From Burkholderiales bacterium (GTDB taxonomy: Bacteria; Pseudomonadota; Gammaproteobacteria; Burkholderiales; Burkholderiaceae_E), in assembly GCA_003577305.1 (NCBI GenBank), contig QEVL01000002.1, positions 158,662 through 222,661 on the forward strand: DNA of 64,000 nt. Reading direction: 5' to 3'. The notes under the pieces were generated by a model. The model did no database searches. It had not been told where the DNA came from and was given only the letters and a program-made list of their open reading frames with translations. Positions 10,340-20,467 of this stretch are shown here, piece after piece. Numbering within the stretch: position 1 is the stretch's first letter; each line of letters begins with the position of its first letter. Both the position numbers and the translations under genes were made by a program.

Positions 10340-10834
10340 TCAGCCGCCCGAGAACGGCCCGAGCAGCGCGTGCCACCAGGCATTGGGCACGCCCATCAGC
10401 GCGGCCGTCATCAACACATAGCGCAAGCCCTTGCCGAGCGCCATCCAGCCCGCGCTCGGCCAGAAAGGCAGCCTCAGCCAGCCGGCAAGCGCGCACAGCG
10501 GATCGCCGACCACGGGCAGCCAGGTGAAGAACAGGGCCTTCGGGCCCAGGCGCTCGAGCCACCTCAGGTGGACGGTGCGCCTGCCGCGCGCCAGCGCTTC
10601 GTGCGCACCCAGCCCCATCCAGTAGTCGACCACGCCGCCCAGCGTGTTGCCGGCGGTGGCCACCAGGATCGCCAGCCAGAACTGCTCCGGGTTGAGCTTG
10701 ACGAAACCGAAGACGGCCGGTTCGGAGCCCACCGGCAACAGCGTCGCCGAGACGAAGGACACCGTGAAAATGGTCGACAGGCCGTTCTCGGGCAGCGCGA
10801 ACCAGTCGAGCAGGGTCCGGAGAAGGACTTCCAT
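10340..10834 (-). CDS. YqaA/DedA-family inner-membrane protein
   Basis: A 164-aa membrane protein of the SNARE-associated/DedA superfamily, YqaA branch. Visible family motifs are [14 protein letters not shown] near the N-terminus, [13 protein letters not shown] in the middle and [20 protein letters not shown]. Four to five hydrophobic segments span most of the protein. DedA proteins are linked to lipid scrambling and membrane homeostasis; the role of this branch is not established. It lies 59 nt downstream of the FAD/Fe-S gene start on the same strand and is transcribed divergently from ilvA with 84 nt between start codons. Confidence 0.88.
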   Translation of the reverse strand: MEVLLRTLLDWFALPENGLSTIFTVSFVSATLLPVGSEPAVFGFVKLNPEQFWLAILVATAGNTLGGVVDYWMGLGAHEALARGRRTVHLRWLERLGPKALFFTWLPVVGDPLCALAGWLRLPFWPSAGWMALGKGLRYVLMTAALMGVPNAWWHALLGPFSGG

Positions 10835-10902
10835 GGGCGAGGCAGTCTATCAGCGACCGCGGCCGCAGCCCTCCGCGCAGGCGCCACCCCGTCGCGGAGC
10901 GG

Positions 10903-10908
10903 TAGAAT
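10903..10908 (+). promoter_or_regulatory. Candidate -10 box (TAGAAT) of a nearly leaderless ilvA
   Basis: TAGAAT ends only 10 nt before the ilvA ATG. A start about 7 nt downstream of the hexamer would give a leader of 3-5 nt or none. No good -35 is visible 16-18 nt upstream and no Shine-Dalgarno precedes the ATG, which fits a leaderless transcript. Confidence 0.4.
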
Positions 10909-10918
10909 CTGCGGCTTC

Positions 10919-12442
10919 ATGTCCATCGACTACCTCAAGCGCATCCTCACGGCGAAGGTCTACGACGTCGCCGAAGAAACGCCGCTCGACGCAGCGGATA
11001 CCCTGTCGACCAGACTGTCCAACCGCGTGCTGCTCAAGCGGGAGGACATGCAGCCGGTGTTCTCGTTCAAGCTGCGCGGAGCGTACAACCACATGGCGCG
11101 GCTGTCGGCGGTGCAGCTGGCGCGCGGCGTGATCGCCGCCTCGGCGGGCAACCACGCGCAGGGCGTCGCGCTGGCGGCGCGCCGACTCGGCTGCCGTGCG
11201 GTGATCGTGATGCCGGTCACCACGCCGCAGGTCAAGATCGACGCGGTCAGGGCGCTGGGCGGCGAGGTGGTGCTCACCGGTGACTCGTACAGCGACGCAG
11301 CGGCGGCGGCAACGGCGCAGCAGCAGCGCGAGGGGCTCACTTTCGTGCACCCGTTCGACGACCCCGACGTGATTGCCGGCCAGGGCACGGTCGGGATGGA
11401 GATCATGCGCCAGCACCATGGCCCGCTGCATGCGATCTTCGTGCCGATCGGCGGCGGCGGGCTGGCCGCGGGCGTGGCCGCCTACGTCAAGCAGGTGCGG
11501 CCCGAGGTCCGCGTGATCGGCGTGCAGACCGTCGATTCCGACACGATGGCGCGCTCGATCCGGGCGGGCCGGCGCGTCGAGCTGCACGACGTCGGCCTGT
11601 TCTCGGACGGCACCGCCGTGAAGAAGGTCGGCGAGGAGACTTTCCGGCTCTGCCGCGCCCTGCTCGACGACATCGTGGTGGTGGACACCGACGCGATCTG
11701 CGCCGCGATCAAGGACGTCTTCCAGGACACCCGCTCGATCCTCGAGCCTGCCGGGGCGCTGTCGGTCGCCGGGCTGAAGGCCTGGGTCGAGCGCGAGAAG
11801 CTGCACGACGAGACGCTGGTCGCGGTGGCCAGCGGTGCGAACATGAACTTCGACCGGCTGCGCTTCGTCTCCGAGCGCGCCGAGATCGGCGAGCGGCGCG
11901 AGGCGGTGTTCGCGGTGACGATCCCGGAAGAGCGCGGCAGCTTCCGCCGCTTCTGCGAGACGGTGGGTCCGCGCAACGTGACCGAATTCAACTACCGGAT
12001 CGCCGATCCGCGACAGGCGCACGTATTCGTGGGCATCCAGACCTCGCATTCGGGCGAGGCCGCGCAGATCGCCGCCGGCTTCGAGGCGGCCGGCTTTCCC
12101 GCGCTCGACCTCACCGACGACGAACTCGGCAAGCTGCACCTGCGCCACATGGTGGGCGGCAACTCGCCGCTGGCGAAGAACGAGCTGCTCTACAGCTTCG
12201 TGTTTCCCGAGCGGCCCGGTGCCCTGATCCGCTTCCTGTCGAGCATGAGCCCGAACTGGAACATCTCGCTGTTCCACTATCGCAACCACGGCGCCGACTA
12301 CGGCCGCATCCTGGTCGGAATCCAGGTGCCGGCCGGCGAAAAGAAGCAGTTCCGCGAGTTCCTCGCCACCCTCGGCTACCCGCATCGCGACGAAAGCCAG
12401 CACCCCGCCTACCGGCTGTTCCTGGGCGCGCACGCGAGCTGA
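10919..12442 (+). CDS. ilvA: Threonine ammonia-lyase, biosynthetic
   Basis: PLP enzyme converting L-threonine to 2-oxobutanoate and ammonia, the first step of isoleucine synthesis. It has 507 aa, the usual length for the biosynthetic form. The catalytic domain shows [10 protein letters not shown] with PLP Lys51, [10 protein letters not shown] and the phosphate-binding [10 protein letters not shown]. The C-terminal part (about 325-505) carries two ACT-like regulatory domains ([10 protein letters not shown] and [10 protein letters not shown]), which in this family mediate isoleucine inhibition and valine activation. The ATG has no clear ribosome site but lies just downstream of a -10 hexamer. 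hemA follows after 47 nt. Confidence 0.96.
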   Translation: MSIDYLKRILTAKVYDVAEETPLDAADTLSTRLSNRVLLKREDMQPVFSFKLRGAYNHMARLSAVQLARGVIAASAGNHAQGVALAARRLGCRAVIVMPVTTPQVKIDAVRALGGEVVLTGDSYSDAAAAATAQQQREGLTFVHPFDDPDVIAGQGTVGMEIMRQHHGPLHAIFVPIGGGGLAAGVAAYVKQVRPEVRVIGVQTVDSDTMARSIRAGRRVELHDVGLFSDGTAVKKVGEETFRLCRALLDDIVVVDTDAICAAIKDVFQDTRSILEPAGALSVAGLKAWVEREKLHDETLVAVASGANMNFDRLRFVSERAEIGERREAVFAVTIPEERGSFRRFCETVGPRNVTEFNYRIADPRQAHVFVGIQTSHSGEAAQIAAGFEAAGFPALDLTDDELGKLHLRHMVGGNSPLAKNELLYSFVFPERPGALIRFLSSMSPNWNISLFHYRNHGADYGRILVGIQVPAGEKKQFREFLATLGYPHRDESQHPAYRLFLGAHAS

Positions 12443-12489
12443 TCGGAATCACCCCAGCAGCGCCTGAATCCGATAATATTCAAAGTGTT

Positions 12490-13809
12490 ATGCAGCTTCT
12501 CACACTCGGCCTGAACCACCAGACCGCGCCGCTTGCGCTGCGCGAGCGCGTGTCGTTCCCGGGCGAGACGCTGAGGGCGGCGCTCGCCGACCTGCGCGAG
12601 CGGCTGCATCCGGTGGCCCGCGAGTCGGCGATCCTCTCCACCTGCAACCGCACCGAGATCTACTGCGCGACGCAGCAGCCGCACGAGACCAGAATGGCGA
12701 TCGCGGGCTGGCTCGATCACCGCCAGCGGGTCGACGAGGCGGCGCTGCTGTCGCACCTGTATGCGCTGCCCAACGGCGAAGCGGTGCGCCACGCGTTCCG
12801 CGTCGCGGCCGGGCTCGATTCGATGGTGCTCGGCGAGCCGCAGATCCTCGGCCAGATGAAGCAGGCCGCGAGGGTCGCGCACGAGGCTGGCGCACTGGGC
12901 TCGCACCTTCACCAGCTGTTCCAGCGCTCGTTCGCGGTCGCCAAGGAGGTGCGCAGCACCACCGAGATCGGCGCGCACTCGGTGTCGATGGCCGCTGCCG
13001 CGGTACGGCTCGCGCGGCGCATCTTCGAAGACCTGCGCGACACCCGCGTGCTGTTCGTTGGCGCCGGCGAAATGATCGAGCTGGCGGCCACGCACTTCGC
13101 CGCCCAGCATCCCAAGTCCATGGTCGTGGCCAACCGCACGATCGACCGCGCGAGCCGGCTCGCGCAGCGGCTCGGCGCGCACACGCTGCGGCTGGCCGAG
13201 CTGCCCGAACGGCTCGACGAATTCGACATCGTCATCTCCTGTACGGCGAGTTCGCTGCCGATCATCGGGCTGGGCATGGTCGAGCGCGCCACGCGCGCCC
13301 GGCGGCGCAAGCCGATGTTCATGGTCGACCTCGCCGTGCCGCGCGACATCGAAGCCGAAGTCGCCCGCCTCGACGACGTCTTCCTCTACACGGTCGACGA
13401 CCTCGGCCGACAGGTCGCGGCCGGCCACGAGAACCGGCGCGCCGCCGTGGCGCAGGCAGAGGCGATCATCGAGACCCGCGTCGACGCGTTCATGCAGTGG
13501 ATGTCGACGCGCCGGGCGGTGCCCGCGATCCGCTCGCTGCACGCGCGCGGTGACGCGATCCGCCGCGCCGAGATCGAGCGCGCGCGGCGCGCGCTGGCCC
13601 GCGGCGAGGCGCCCGAGCGCGTCGTCGAACTGCTGGCGCACGGACTCACCGCGAAGTTCCTGCACGGACCCACATCGCTGCTGCACGGCCCGGATGCGCA
13701 GCGCGAGCACCTGCTGCCGATCCTCGACCAGCTCCTTCCCGACCGCTTCGCCCCGGCTGCGCCCGACGCGCCCGGCAGCGACGACGACGCACACGCCGCT
13801 GGCGGTTAG
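12490..13809 (+). CDS. hemA: Glutamyl-tRNA reductase
   Basis: NADPH-dependent reduction of glutamyl-tRNA(Glu) to glutamate-1-semialdehyde, the first committed step of C5-pathway tetrapyrrole synthesis. The 439-aa protein has GLNHQTAPL at the N-terminus, the catalytic Cys52 in [19 protein letters not shown], an NADPH Rossmann motif [10 protein letters not shown] near residue 180 and a C-terminal dimerisation helix region. The ATG follows an AT-rich stretch (GATAATATTC) that may contain its promoter. prfA starts 9 nt after the stop; hemA-prfA-prmC is a widespread betaproteobacterial order. Confidence 0.97.
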   Translation: MQLLTLGLNHQTAPLALRERVSFPGETLRAALADLRERLHPVARESAILSTCNRTEIYCATQQPHETRMAIAGWLDHRQRVDEAALLSHLYALPNGEAVRHAFRVAAGLDSMVLGEPQILGQMKQAARVAHEAGALGSHLHQLFQRSFAVAKEVRSTTEIGAHSVSMAAAAVRLARRIFEDLRDTRVLFVGAGEMIELAATHFAAQHPKSMVVANRTIDRASRLAQRLGAHTLRLAELPERLDEFDIVISCTASSLPIIGLGMVERATRARRRKPMFMVDLAVPRDIEAEVARLDDVFLYTVDDLGRQVAAGHENRRAAVAQAEAIIETRVDAFMQWMSTRRAVPAIRSLHARGDAIRRAEIERARRALARGEAPERVVELLAHGLTAKFLHGPTSLLHGPDAQREHLLPILDQLLPDRFAPAAPDAPGSDDDAHAAGG

Positions 13810-13818
13810 GGCTCGGGC

Positions 13819-14904
13819 ATGAAGGCCTCGATGCAGGCCAGGCTCGAACAGCTCGAACGCCGCCTGGCCGAAGTGAACCTGCTGCTCTCCGGCGAGGATG
13901 CCGCACGCGACCTCGACGCGTTTCGCCGCGCCAGCCGCGAGCATGCCGAACTCGCGCAGGTGGTCGACTGCTACGAGGCCTGGAAGCGCGCCATTGCCGA
14001 CCTGCGCACCGCCGAGCAGATGCGCTCGGAGCCTGCCATGCGCGAGTTCGCCGACGAGGAGGCGAGCGCGGCGGCCGCGCGCGCCGCCGAACAGGAGGCG
14101 CTGCTGCAGCGGCTGCTGCTGCCCAAAGACCCGAACGACGAGCGCAGCGTGCTGCTCGAGATCCGCGCCGGCACCGGCGGCGACGAGTCGGCGCTGTTCG
14201 CCGGCGCGCTGCTGCGCATGTACCTGCGCTTCGCCGAGCGCCGCGGCTGGCGCACCGAGATCGTCTCGTCCAGCGAATCCGAGCTCGGCGGCTACAAGGA
14301 AGTGATCGTGCGCATCGACGGCGACGGCGCCTGGTCGCAGCTGAAGTTCGAGTCCGGCGGACACCGGGTGCAGCGCGTGCCCGAGACCGAAGCGCAGGGG
14401 CGCATCCACACCTCCGCCTGCACGGTCGCGGTGATGCCCGAGGCCGAGGAAGTGGGCGAGATCGACATCGACCCCGACGAGATCCGCATCGACGTGTTCC
14501 GCGCCTCGGGCGCCGGCGGACAGCACGTGAACCGGACCGAATCGGCGGTACGCATCACCCACCTGCCCACCGGCATGGTGGCCGAATGCCAGGACGATCG
14601 CTCACAGCACCGCAACCGCGATCGTGCGATGCAGGTGCTCGCCACGCGACTGAAGGACCACCGGATGCGCGAGGCGCAGGCCCGCGAGGCTGCACAGCGC
14701 AAGTCGCTGATCGGCTCGGGCGACCGCTCGGAGCGCATCCGCACCTACAACTTCCCGCAGGGCCGGGTCACCGACCACCGCATCAACCTCACGCTGTACA
14801 AGCTGCAGCAGGTCATGGACGGAGACCTCGACGAGATGATCGCCGCGCTGTCGGCCGAGCACCAGGCGCGCCTGGTTGCCGAGCTCGGCGAGGGGGTCCA
14901 GTGA
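13819..14904 (+). CDS. prfA: Peptide chain release factor 1
   Basis: Translation termination factor for UAA/UAG codons, 361 aa. Domain I is followed by the PCRF region ([16 protein letters not shown]). The GGQ catalytic motif is in [16 protein letters not shown] near residue 233, and the C-terminal part contains [17 protein letters not shown]. The stop-codon tripeptide corresponds to the PxT family position, in the [10 protein letters not shown] segment. The stop overlaps the prmC GTG by 4 nt; PrmC methylates the GGQ glutamine of this protein. Confidence 0.97.
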   Translation: MKASMQARLEQLERRLAEVNLLLSGEDAARDLDAFRRASREHAELAQVVDCYEAWKRAIADLRTAEQMRSEPAMREFADEEASAAAARAAEQEALLQRLLLPKDPNDERSVLLEIRAGTGGDESALFAGALLRMYLRFAERRGWRTEIVSSSESELGGYKEVIVRIDGDGAWSQLKFESGGHRVQRVPETEAQGRIHTSACTVAVMPEAEEVGEIDIDPDEIRIDVFRASGAGGQHVNRTESAVRITHLPTGMVAECQDDRSQHRNRDRAMQVLATRLKDHRMREAQAREAAQRKSLIGSGDRSERIRTYNFPQGRVTDHRINLTLYKLQQVMDGDLDEMIAALSAEHQARLVAELGEGVQ

Positions 14905-15821
14905 GCCGGCATGACGCCGCGCCGGCACCGCACGCCGGTGCGCCCGCTCCGGCCGGGAGCGCTGCGGCCGCAACGCCGGCCGCTGCCGACGCGCCGAGCC
15001 GGGAGCATCTGGTTCTCGCGAGCGGCCTGCCGCGGCTCGAGGCCCGGGTGCTGCTCGCACACGCAAGCGGGCGCAGGCGCGAGTGGCTGATCGCGCACGG
15101 CGACGAGCCTGCCGAGGCGCGTGCGGCCGCCGCCTTCGCCGAGCTCGCGCAACGGCGCCGCGACGGCGAGCCGATCGCCTATCTCACCGGCACGCGCGAG
15201 TTCCTCGGCCGCGACTTCGAAGTGTCGCCGGCGGTGCTGATTCCGCGGCCCGAAACGGAACTGCTGGTGCGGGCCGCGCTCGAACGCGCGCCGCACGGCG
15301 CCCGGATCGTCGACCTGGGCACCGGCAGCGGTGCGATCGCGGTCAGCCTGGCATGCGAGCGCGACGACCTGCGCGTGCTCGGCACCGACGCCTCGTTGCA
15401 GGCGCTGGAGGTGGCCATCGGCAACGCACGGTGCCTGGCCGCCCAGGCACTGGCGAGCAGCCGGTTGCGGCTGCTCGCCGGCAACTGGTGGGAGGCGATC
15501 GATCCGGGCGAAACGTTCGACCTCGTCGTGTCGAATCCGCCCTACGTGCCGGCCGGCGATCCGCACCTGTCGCAGGGTGACGTGCGCTTCGAGCCATCGC
15601 AGGCACTCGCGGCAGGGCCCGACGGGCTGGCGGCGCTGCGCGAGATCGTTGCGGGAGCCAGCGCCCGGCTGCAACCCGGAGGGTGGCTGCTGCTCGAGCA
15701 CGGCTACGACCAGGACGTGGCGGTGCGGGCGCTGCTGGCCGGCGCCGGCTTCACGGCGATCGCCACGCTGCCCGACGCCGCAGGCCTGCCCCGCGTGACG
15801 CTGGGGCGCCGTCCCGAATAA
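14901..15821 (+). CDS. prmC: Release factor glutamine N5-methyltransferase
   Basis: SAM-dependent methylation of the GGQ glutamine of release factors 1 and 2. The 306-aa protein has an N-terminal helical substrate-recognition domain with an unusually Ala/Pro-rich first 30 residues. A Rossmann methyltransferase domain follows, with [16 protein letters not shown] (motif I) and the catalytic NPPY in [13 protein letters not shown] near residue 211. The GTG start overlaps the prfA stop as GTGA and no in-frame ATG is nearby. Coupling to prfA gives enzyme and substrate together. Confidence 0.95.
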   Translation: MSRHDAAPAPHAGAPAPAGSAAAATPAAADAPSREHLVLASGLPRLEARVLLAHASGRRREWLIAHGDEPAEARAAAAFAELAQRRRDGEPIAYLTGTREFLGRDFEVSPAVLIPRPETELLVRAALERAPHGARIVDLGTGSGAIAVSLACERDDLRVLGTDASLQALEVAIGNARCLAAQALASSRLRLLAGNWWEAIDPGETFDLVVSNPPYVPAGDPHLSQGDVRFEPSQALAAGPDGLAALREIVAGASARLQPGGWLLLEHGYDQDVAVRALLAGAGFTAIATLPDAAGLPRVTLGRRPE

Positions 15822-15828
15822 CCCCGGT

Positions 15829-15858
15829 TTGACGCTGGGTCCGGCTCGTTCCTAGAAT
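15829..15858 (+). promoter_or_regulatory. Predicted sigma-70 promoter of grxD
   Basis: TTGACG (15829-15834), an 18-nt spacer and TAGAAT (15853-15858). The implied start is near 15865, giving a leader of about 40 nt to the grxD ATG. Confidence 0.6.
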
Positions 15859-15905
15859 CGTTCTTCCGCCGCATCGCGGCGCAGTCGTTCTCCCCGAGGC
15901 ATTCA

Positions 15906-16226
15906 ATGGACGCAAAGGCATTCATCCAGAAGACCGTCAGCGAAAACCCCATCGTGCTGTTCATGAAAGGCACGGCGGAGTTCCCCCAATGCGGCTTCTC
16001 GGGCCGCGCGATCCAGATCCTGAAGTCTTGTGGCGTGAAGAACCTCGTCACGGTCAACGTGCTCGATGACGACGAGGTCCGCCAGGCGATCAAGGAATAC
16101 GCGAACTGGCCGACGATCCCGCAGCTCTACATCGGCGGCGAGTTCGTCGGCGGCTCCGACATCATGTTCGAGATGTACCAGTCGGGCGAACTGCAGAAGC
16201 TGATCCCCCAGGCCGCGCAGGCCTGA
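15906..16226 (+). CDS. grxD: Monothiol glutaredoxin, Grx4 family
   Basis: A 106-aa CGFS-type glutaredoxin. These bind a [2Fe-2S] cluster with glutathione and act in Fe-S cluster delivery rather than classic disulfide reduction. The CGFS active site (Cys29) is in FPQCGFSGRA. Family marks VLFMKGT, NWPTIPQLYIGGEFVGGSDI and the cis-Pro TIP are all present. It has its own predicted promoter 48 nt upstream, although it lies close behind prmC. Confidence 0.97.
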   Translation: MDAKAFIQKTVSENPIVLFMKGTAEFPQCGFSGRAIQILKSCGVKNLVTVNVLDDDEVRQAIKEYANWPTIPQLYIGGEFVGGSDIMFEMYQSGELQKLIPQAAQA

Positions 16227-16346
16227 CCGGCCACGACGGCGCCAGTAGAATGGCGTCGTGAATTCCAACCGACTCATCCTCGCGAACGGGCGCCGGCTCG
16301 CCCCTCGCCGGGACGGCCTGTGCCCTGCCGAAGACGGAGAACCCGG

Positions 16347-16778
16347 ATGACGATGAAGCTGCTCGTGGCCACCGACGGATCGAAGAACGCGCTGAACGCG
16401 GTGAAGTACGCAGCCCGGCTGCTCGCGCGCACAGCCGAGGGCGGCTCGATCACCCTGATCAGCGTGCACGACGACGTCGCGCTCAGGCATGCGCGCCGTT
16501 TCGTCGGCAAGGAAGCGGTGAACGACTACCTTCGCGAGCTCGCCGAGCAGGATCTCGCCGACGCGCGCAAGTACCTCGACAAGGCCGAGATCCCGCACGA
16601 CATGATCATCCGCACCGGCCACGTTGCCACCGAGATTGCGGCAGCGGCCGAGCGCGGCCGGTTCGACCTGCTGGTGCTCGGTTCCAAGGGCCGCAGCGCA
16701 GTGAAGGACCTTCTGATCGGCTCGGTTGCCAGGCGCGTGGCCGAGATCTCCACGGTCCCGGTGCTGCTGGTGAAGTAG
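16347..16778 (+). CDS. Universal stress protein, UspA family
   Basis: Cytoplasmic UspA-domain protein, 143 aa. The ATP-binding pattern G-2x-G-9x-G(S/T) is seen in LGSKGRSAVKDLLIGS and the N-terminal strand LLVATDGSKNA is typical, so it probably belongs to the ATP-binding branch. I chose ATG 16347, preceded by GGAGAACCCGG, over the upstream GTG at 16320, which would add nine Arg-rich residues with no ribosome site. A TAGAAT hexamer at 16246-16251 may be part of its promoter. Confidence 0.93.
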   Translation: MTMKLLVATDGSKNALNAVKYAARLLARTAEGGSITLISVHDDVALRHARRFVGKEAVNDYLRELAEQDLADARKYLDKAEIPHDMIIRTGHVATEIAAAAERGRFDLLVLGSKGRSAVKDLLIGSVARRVAEISTVPVLLVK

Positions 16779-16806
16779 AGCGCCGTCCACTGAAGAGGAG
16801 CGCACC

Positions 16807-17151
16807 ATGTCGCTGATCATCGGATGGGCCATCAACGCCGCGAGCCTCCTGCTGCTCGCATGGCTCATGCCGGCGGTGAAAGTGGCCGGCTTAGGCACGG
16901 CACTGGTCGCGGTGCTGGTGCTCGGGCTGCTCAACACGGTGATCCGCCCGGTGTTGCTGGTTCTCACGCTGCCGGTGAACCTGCTCACCCTCGGGCTGTT
17001 CACTTTCGTGATCAACGGGTTCCTGTTCTGGCTCGCGGCGCGCTTCCTCGAAGGCTTCGAGGTGCGCAGCTTCGGCTGGGCAGTGCTCGGCGCGATCGTC
17101 TACAGCCTGATCAGCTGGACGGTGAGCGCAGTGCTCTCGCGCTCGCACTGA
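16807..17151 (+). CDS. Phage-holin-4 superfamily (PF04020-type) small membrane protein
   Basis: A 114-aa protein with four hydrophobic segments (LIIGWAINAASLLLLAWLMP, VAVLVLGLLNTVIRPVLL, LGLFTFVINGFLFWLAARFL, AVLGAIVYSLISW). The FVINGFLFW and RP-LL-LT-P patterns match the YvlD/holin-4 family found in many non-phage genomes. It has a good ribosome site (GAGGAG) and lies 28 nt after the UspA gene, probably in the same transcript. There is no phage context, so a lysis role is unlikely; its function is unknown. Confidence 0.85.
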   Translation: MSLIIGWAINAASLLLLAWLMPAVKVAGLGTALVAVLVLGLLNTVIRPVLLVLTLPVNLLTLGLFTFVINGFLFWLAARFLEGFEVRSFGWAVLGAIVYSLISWTVSAVLSRSH

Positions 17152-17186
17152 CGCGGAGCGCCTCGCCGCTGCGGGCGCCCGCGCGT

Positions 17187-18602
17187 TCAGGCCATGAACC
17201 CGAGATCGGCCATCGGGAAGTTGCGCAGGTTCGGGAACACTTCGTCGACCTGCGACGCGGTCAGTCCGAACCAGCGCGCCAGCGTTGCGGCGTACTGATC
17301 GACCGAGACGGCGGGAAGCAGGCGGCCCTGACCCACGTCGTCGTCGGTATTCACGCCGATGACCGGGAAGCGCCCGTAGACGTCCTTGCCGCGCACCGCG
17401 CCGCCGGTCACGAAGTGGTGCGCGCCCCAACCGTGGTCGGTGCCGTCCCCGTTGCTGGTCAACGTCCGGCCGAAGTCCGACGCGGTGAACAGCGTCACCT
17501 CGTTCAGGGCATTCACCGATGGGCCCGCCAGCAGGCGGTCGAAGTACTCCAGCGCCTGTCCAAGCCGCGTCATCAGGTTGCCCTGGTTCACGCGCTGGGC
17601 GTCGTGCGTGTCGAAGCCCCCGATGCTCACGAAGAACACCTGGCGCCGGGCACCGAGTGCGCTGCGCCCGCCGATCACGCGCGCCACGGTCTGCAACTGC
17701 GAGGCCAGCGCATTCGCCTGCGTCGTGCCCGGCACCAGCGGCACCGCCTCCACTGCGTCGGCCGGCAGCATCGCGGCGTTCAGCGCGGCCTGCGCATCGA
17801 TCGAGCGCGAAGTGATCCGGTTCAGTTCGCGCTCGAGCAGGTGGGCGCGGTCGGCGGTGACGATCGAGCGCAGGATGCTGGCCGCGCTCGGCGAACCGAA
17901 CTGCGAGCCTTTCAGCCCGGCGATCGGGATCCCGCCGCTCGGGCCGACCTGGTACTGGAGCGTCGACTGGCCGGCCAGCCAGACTGCGTTGCCCGACGTC
18001 GACATGCAGGTGAACGTCGACGCGGCATTGCGGCTCGCCAGCAGGTCGCCCATCCGGCCACCCCAGCCGTTGCGGGCGCCCTCCGGAGCGTACGCCTGCC
18101 AGGTCGACTGCTGGTCGTTGTGCGAGAACAGCTTCGGCGGGCGCGGAACGCTGCCGTTGTTGTACTGCGCCCTGGTCATCGGCGCGATCAGCGGCCCGAC
18201 GTTGGCCACGATCGCCGCGCGCCCGGCCTCGAACAGGTTCTTCAGGGACCCCAGGTTCGGGTGCAGCGCAAACGAGCGCCCCGCCTGCGGCGTGACGGGC
18301 TCGATCGGCAGCACGCCGCCACTGGCGCCGGGCGCGGGCAGTGCGATCGGATCGGGCGGAGTCGCCCGCAGCCGCTGGTACTCGCTCCACGACGCGGCAT
18401 CGGTGGCGATCACCGTGTTGTGGTGATCGTTGCCGCCGAAGAGGAAGACGCAGACGAGCGCGCGATAGTCGTCGGCGGCCTGTGCGGCAGCCGCGCCGAT
18501 CGTCGCGAGGTTCATCGCAAAGGGCACGCCGGCCGGGCCGAGCACCGACAGCAGGGACGAGGTGCGCAGGAATTCGCGCCTCGAGGCATCGATTCGCTTC
18601 AT
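17187..18602 (-). CDS. DUF1501 domain protein, Tat-exported
   Basis: A 471-aa secreted protein of the DUF1501 family. The N-terminus has a twin-arginine motif SRREFLRTSS followed by a hydrophobic segment. Internal family features include VFLFGGNDHHNT, FGRTLTSNGDGTDHGWG and HHFVTGGAVRG, the latter resembling alkaline-phosphatase/sulfatase-superfamily metal-site segments. It is encoded 14 nt downstream of a DUF1800 gene. DUF1800-DUF1501 is a recurrent operon in Gram-negative bacteria whose function is not firmly established. Confidence 0.9.
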   Translation of the reverse strand: MKRIDASRREFLRTSSLLSVLGPAGVPFAMNLATIGAAAAQAADDYRALVCVFLFGGNDHHNTVIATDAASWSEYQRLRATPPDPIALPAPGASGGVLPIEPVTPQAGRSFALHPNLGSLKNLFEAGRAAIVANVGPLIAPMTRAQYNNGSVPRPPKLFSHNDQQSTWQAYAPEGARNGWGGRMGDLLASRNAASTFTCMSTSGNAVWLAGQSTLQYQVGPSGGIPIAGLKGSQFGSPSAASILRSIVTADRAHLLERELNRITSRSIDAQAALNAAMLPADAVEAVPLVPGTTQANALASQLQTVARVIGGRSALGARRQVFFVSIGGFDTHDAQRVNQGNLMTRLGQALEYFDRLLAGPSVNALNEVTLFTASDFGRTLTSNGDGTDHGWGAHHFVTGGAVRGKDVYGRFPVIGVNTDDDVGQGRLLPAVSVDQYAATLARWFGLTASQVDEVFPNLRNFPMADLGFMA

Positions 18603-18616
18603 GATGGTTTACCCGC

Positions 18617-20329
18617 TCACTTCTGCACGAGGTAGTCCGGCGAGGCCATGACCAGGAAGATCGCCAGCTTCACGCGGTTCAGCCGCGCAGTCGCGGCCGA
18701 CTGCGCGTTCGTGCCGGACACGGCGACCGAGCCGACCGCGTCGATGACCTGGGCCCGCAACTCGGGCGACATCTCGCCGGCGATCAGCATTGCGCCGATG
18801 CGTTCGACCAGCGCGTCGGGCCGCTCGGCCAGGCCGACCATCTCGGCATAGTCGGGCTGCACGTCGCGCGGACTGCCGCTGCCGATGCCGCCCGAGATCA
18901 CGTTGCGCAGCGTGTTCAGATAGCCGGCGACCGACAACTCGTGCGTGATCTGCATCTCCGGCGCGACCATCCCCGCAGCCGCGATGTCGGTGTTCGGCGG
19001 CACGTAGCCGGGCCGATAGAAGTTGAATACCGACGGCGAGCGCATCGGAGTCTGGCCGAGGCTCGTGCTCGGGTTATCGGTGTTGCCGATCAGGAAACGG
19101 CCGGAGGCCGAGCGCGCGCCGAACGCACGCATCCAGTGCGCAATGCGCAGCACCGGCTCGCGCAGCTTGCCGTAGTCGGTCGCGCCCGGAACCGGGCTGC
19201 GCGCCTCGGGATCGAGCAGCACCGCCCGGATCACCGCCTTCATGTCGCCGCGCACGCCCGAACCGTTGTCGTCGAAGGCCGACGCGACGCGTGCGACGTA
19301 TCCGGGCGACGGGTTGCTGGTCACCATCCGCTGGATCAGTTGCTTGCCGATGAACGGGCCGACGTTCGGGTGCGCGAACAGACGATCGAGCGCGATCCGC
19401 AGGCTGGCCTCCGGATCGGCGCTCGCCTGCGCCGGCACCACGGTGCCCAGGAACCGCTTCTCGGAAGTGGAGTGGAACTTCGGGTACGGCTGCATCGGCT
19501 GCACATCGCGCTCGGCCCAGGCGTCGCCGCCGAAGAAGCGCTTGTCCGACTTGTCGGGGCCAGCCCAGCTCCAGCCGGTGAAGACCTTCGCCAGCCCGCT
19601 CACGTCCTCGTTGGTGTAGGTCTCGATCGGTTCGTTGCGGCTGTCCAGCCTCACCGTGCCGTCCGGGTTCAGTTCGTACAGGCCGATCGTGAACAGCTGC
19701 ATCACCTCGCGTGCGTAGTTCTCGTCGGGCACCCGGCCGCGCGACGGATCTTCCTTCTGGTTGCGCAGGTGCGAGAGGTACAGGCCCATCATCGGGTGCA
19801 GCGACACGTCCTGCAGCAGCGTGCGGAAGTTGCCGAACGCGTTGCGCCCGAGCATGTCGAGATAGCTCGCGACGCCGCGCGGGTACTGTCCGACCGCGCC
19901 GTCGGCCAGCGACACGACGAAGATCTGCGACAGCGCGAACGCCACGCGGTGCCGCAACACGCCGTCGCCGGCCACTGCGGTACGCCAGAAGCTCTCGTAG
20001 ACCCAGTTCTGCTGGTTCACCGACTGGCCCGCGAGCTTCGCGGTGTCGATCTGCGAATCCACGTACGTCTGGTGCCGGTCCTGCCGCAGCGAATACTGCT
20101 CGCCGATCCAGGCCGAAAAACCGATCCTCCGGGTCCGGTCGATCTCGGCCTGCGATCCGCCGAAGCCGGCCTGCGACAGGAACCGCACCACGTCCTTCTG
20201 CGCCGGCTGCTGGTCCTTCGGAAGGGTGGGCGGCTCGCCTGGTCCGTCGCCTGCCCCGCACGCGGCCAGCACCCAGGACAGGGCCGCGATCTGCGCGCCG
20301 ACCATGACGCGCCTGAACATCGGTCTCAT
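18617..20329 (-). CDS. DUF1800 domain lipoprotein
   Basis: A 570-aa protein of the DUF1800 family. Starting at ATG 20329 gives a clean lipoprotein signal MRPMFRRVMV... ending in the lipobox LAAC (Cys24), so it is probably anchored in a membrane facing the periplasm. Frame-open sequence upstream to 20449 lacks a signal and was not used. DUF1800 landmarks: RFLSQAGFGGSQAEIDR, NYAREVMQLFTIGLYELN, TGWSW, and RLFAHPNVGPFIGKQLIQRM. It forms an operon with the downstream DUF1501 gene. The catalytic role is unknown. Confidence 0.9.
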   Translation of the reverse strand: MRPMFRRVMVGAQIAALSWVLAACGAGDGPGEPPTLPKDQQPAQKDVVRFLSQAGFGGSQAEIDRTRRIGFSAWIGEQYSLRQDRHQTYVDSQIDTAKLAGQSVNQQNWVYESFWRTAVAGDGVLRHRVAFALSQIFVVSLADGAVGQYPRGVASYLDMLGRNAFGNFRTLLQDVSLHPMMGLYLSHLRNQKEDPSRGRVPDENYAREVMQLFTIGLYELNPDGTVRLDSRNEPIETYTNEDVSGLAKVFTGWSWAGPDKSDKRFFGGDAWAERDVQPMQPYPKFHSTSEKRFLGTVVPAQASADPEASLRIALDRLFAHPNVGPFIGKQLIQRMVTSNPSPGYVARVASAFDDNGSGVRGDMKAVIRAVLLDPEARSPVPGATDYGKLREPVLRIAHWMRAFGARSASGRFLIGNTDNPSTSLGQTPMRSPSVFNFYRPGYVPPNTDIAAAGMVAPEMQITHELSVAGYLNTLRNVISGGIGSGSPRDVQPDYAEMVGLAERPDALVERIGAMLIAGEMSPELRAQVIDAVGSVAVSGTNAQSAATARLNRVKLAIFLVMASPDYLVQK

Positions 20330-20467
20330 GAGACCCCCGCATCGCCGAGCCGGGGCGCGGATCGCTTCGGTTGCGGCGCCTTCCCCGTGTCGCGCGAACG
20401 ATCTCAAATCGGCGTGACGGATTTCCCGCGTTCGCCGACCGACGGCCAACCGCGCCGGACGAGCGGA

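Noticed and set aside
16232..16260. Hairpin between grxD and uspA as an intrinsic terminator
   Set aside because: The stem is bulged (CACGACGGCGCCA against TGGCGTCGTG), has no U-run, and its loop contains a TAGAAT hexamer that looks more like a promoter element.
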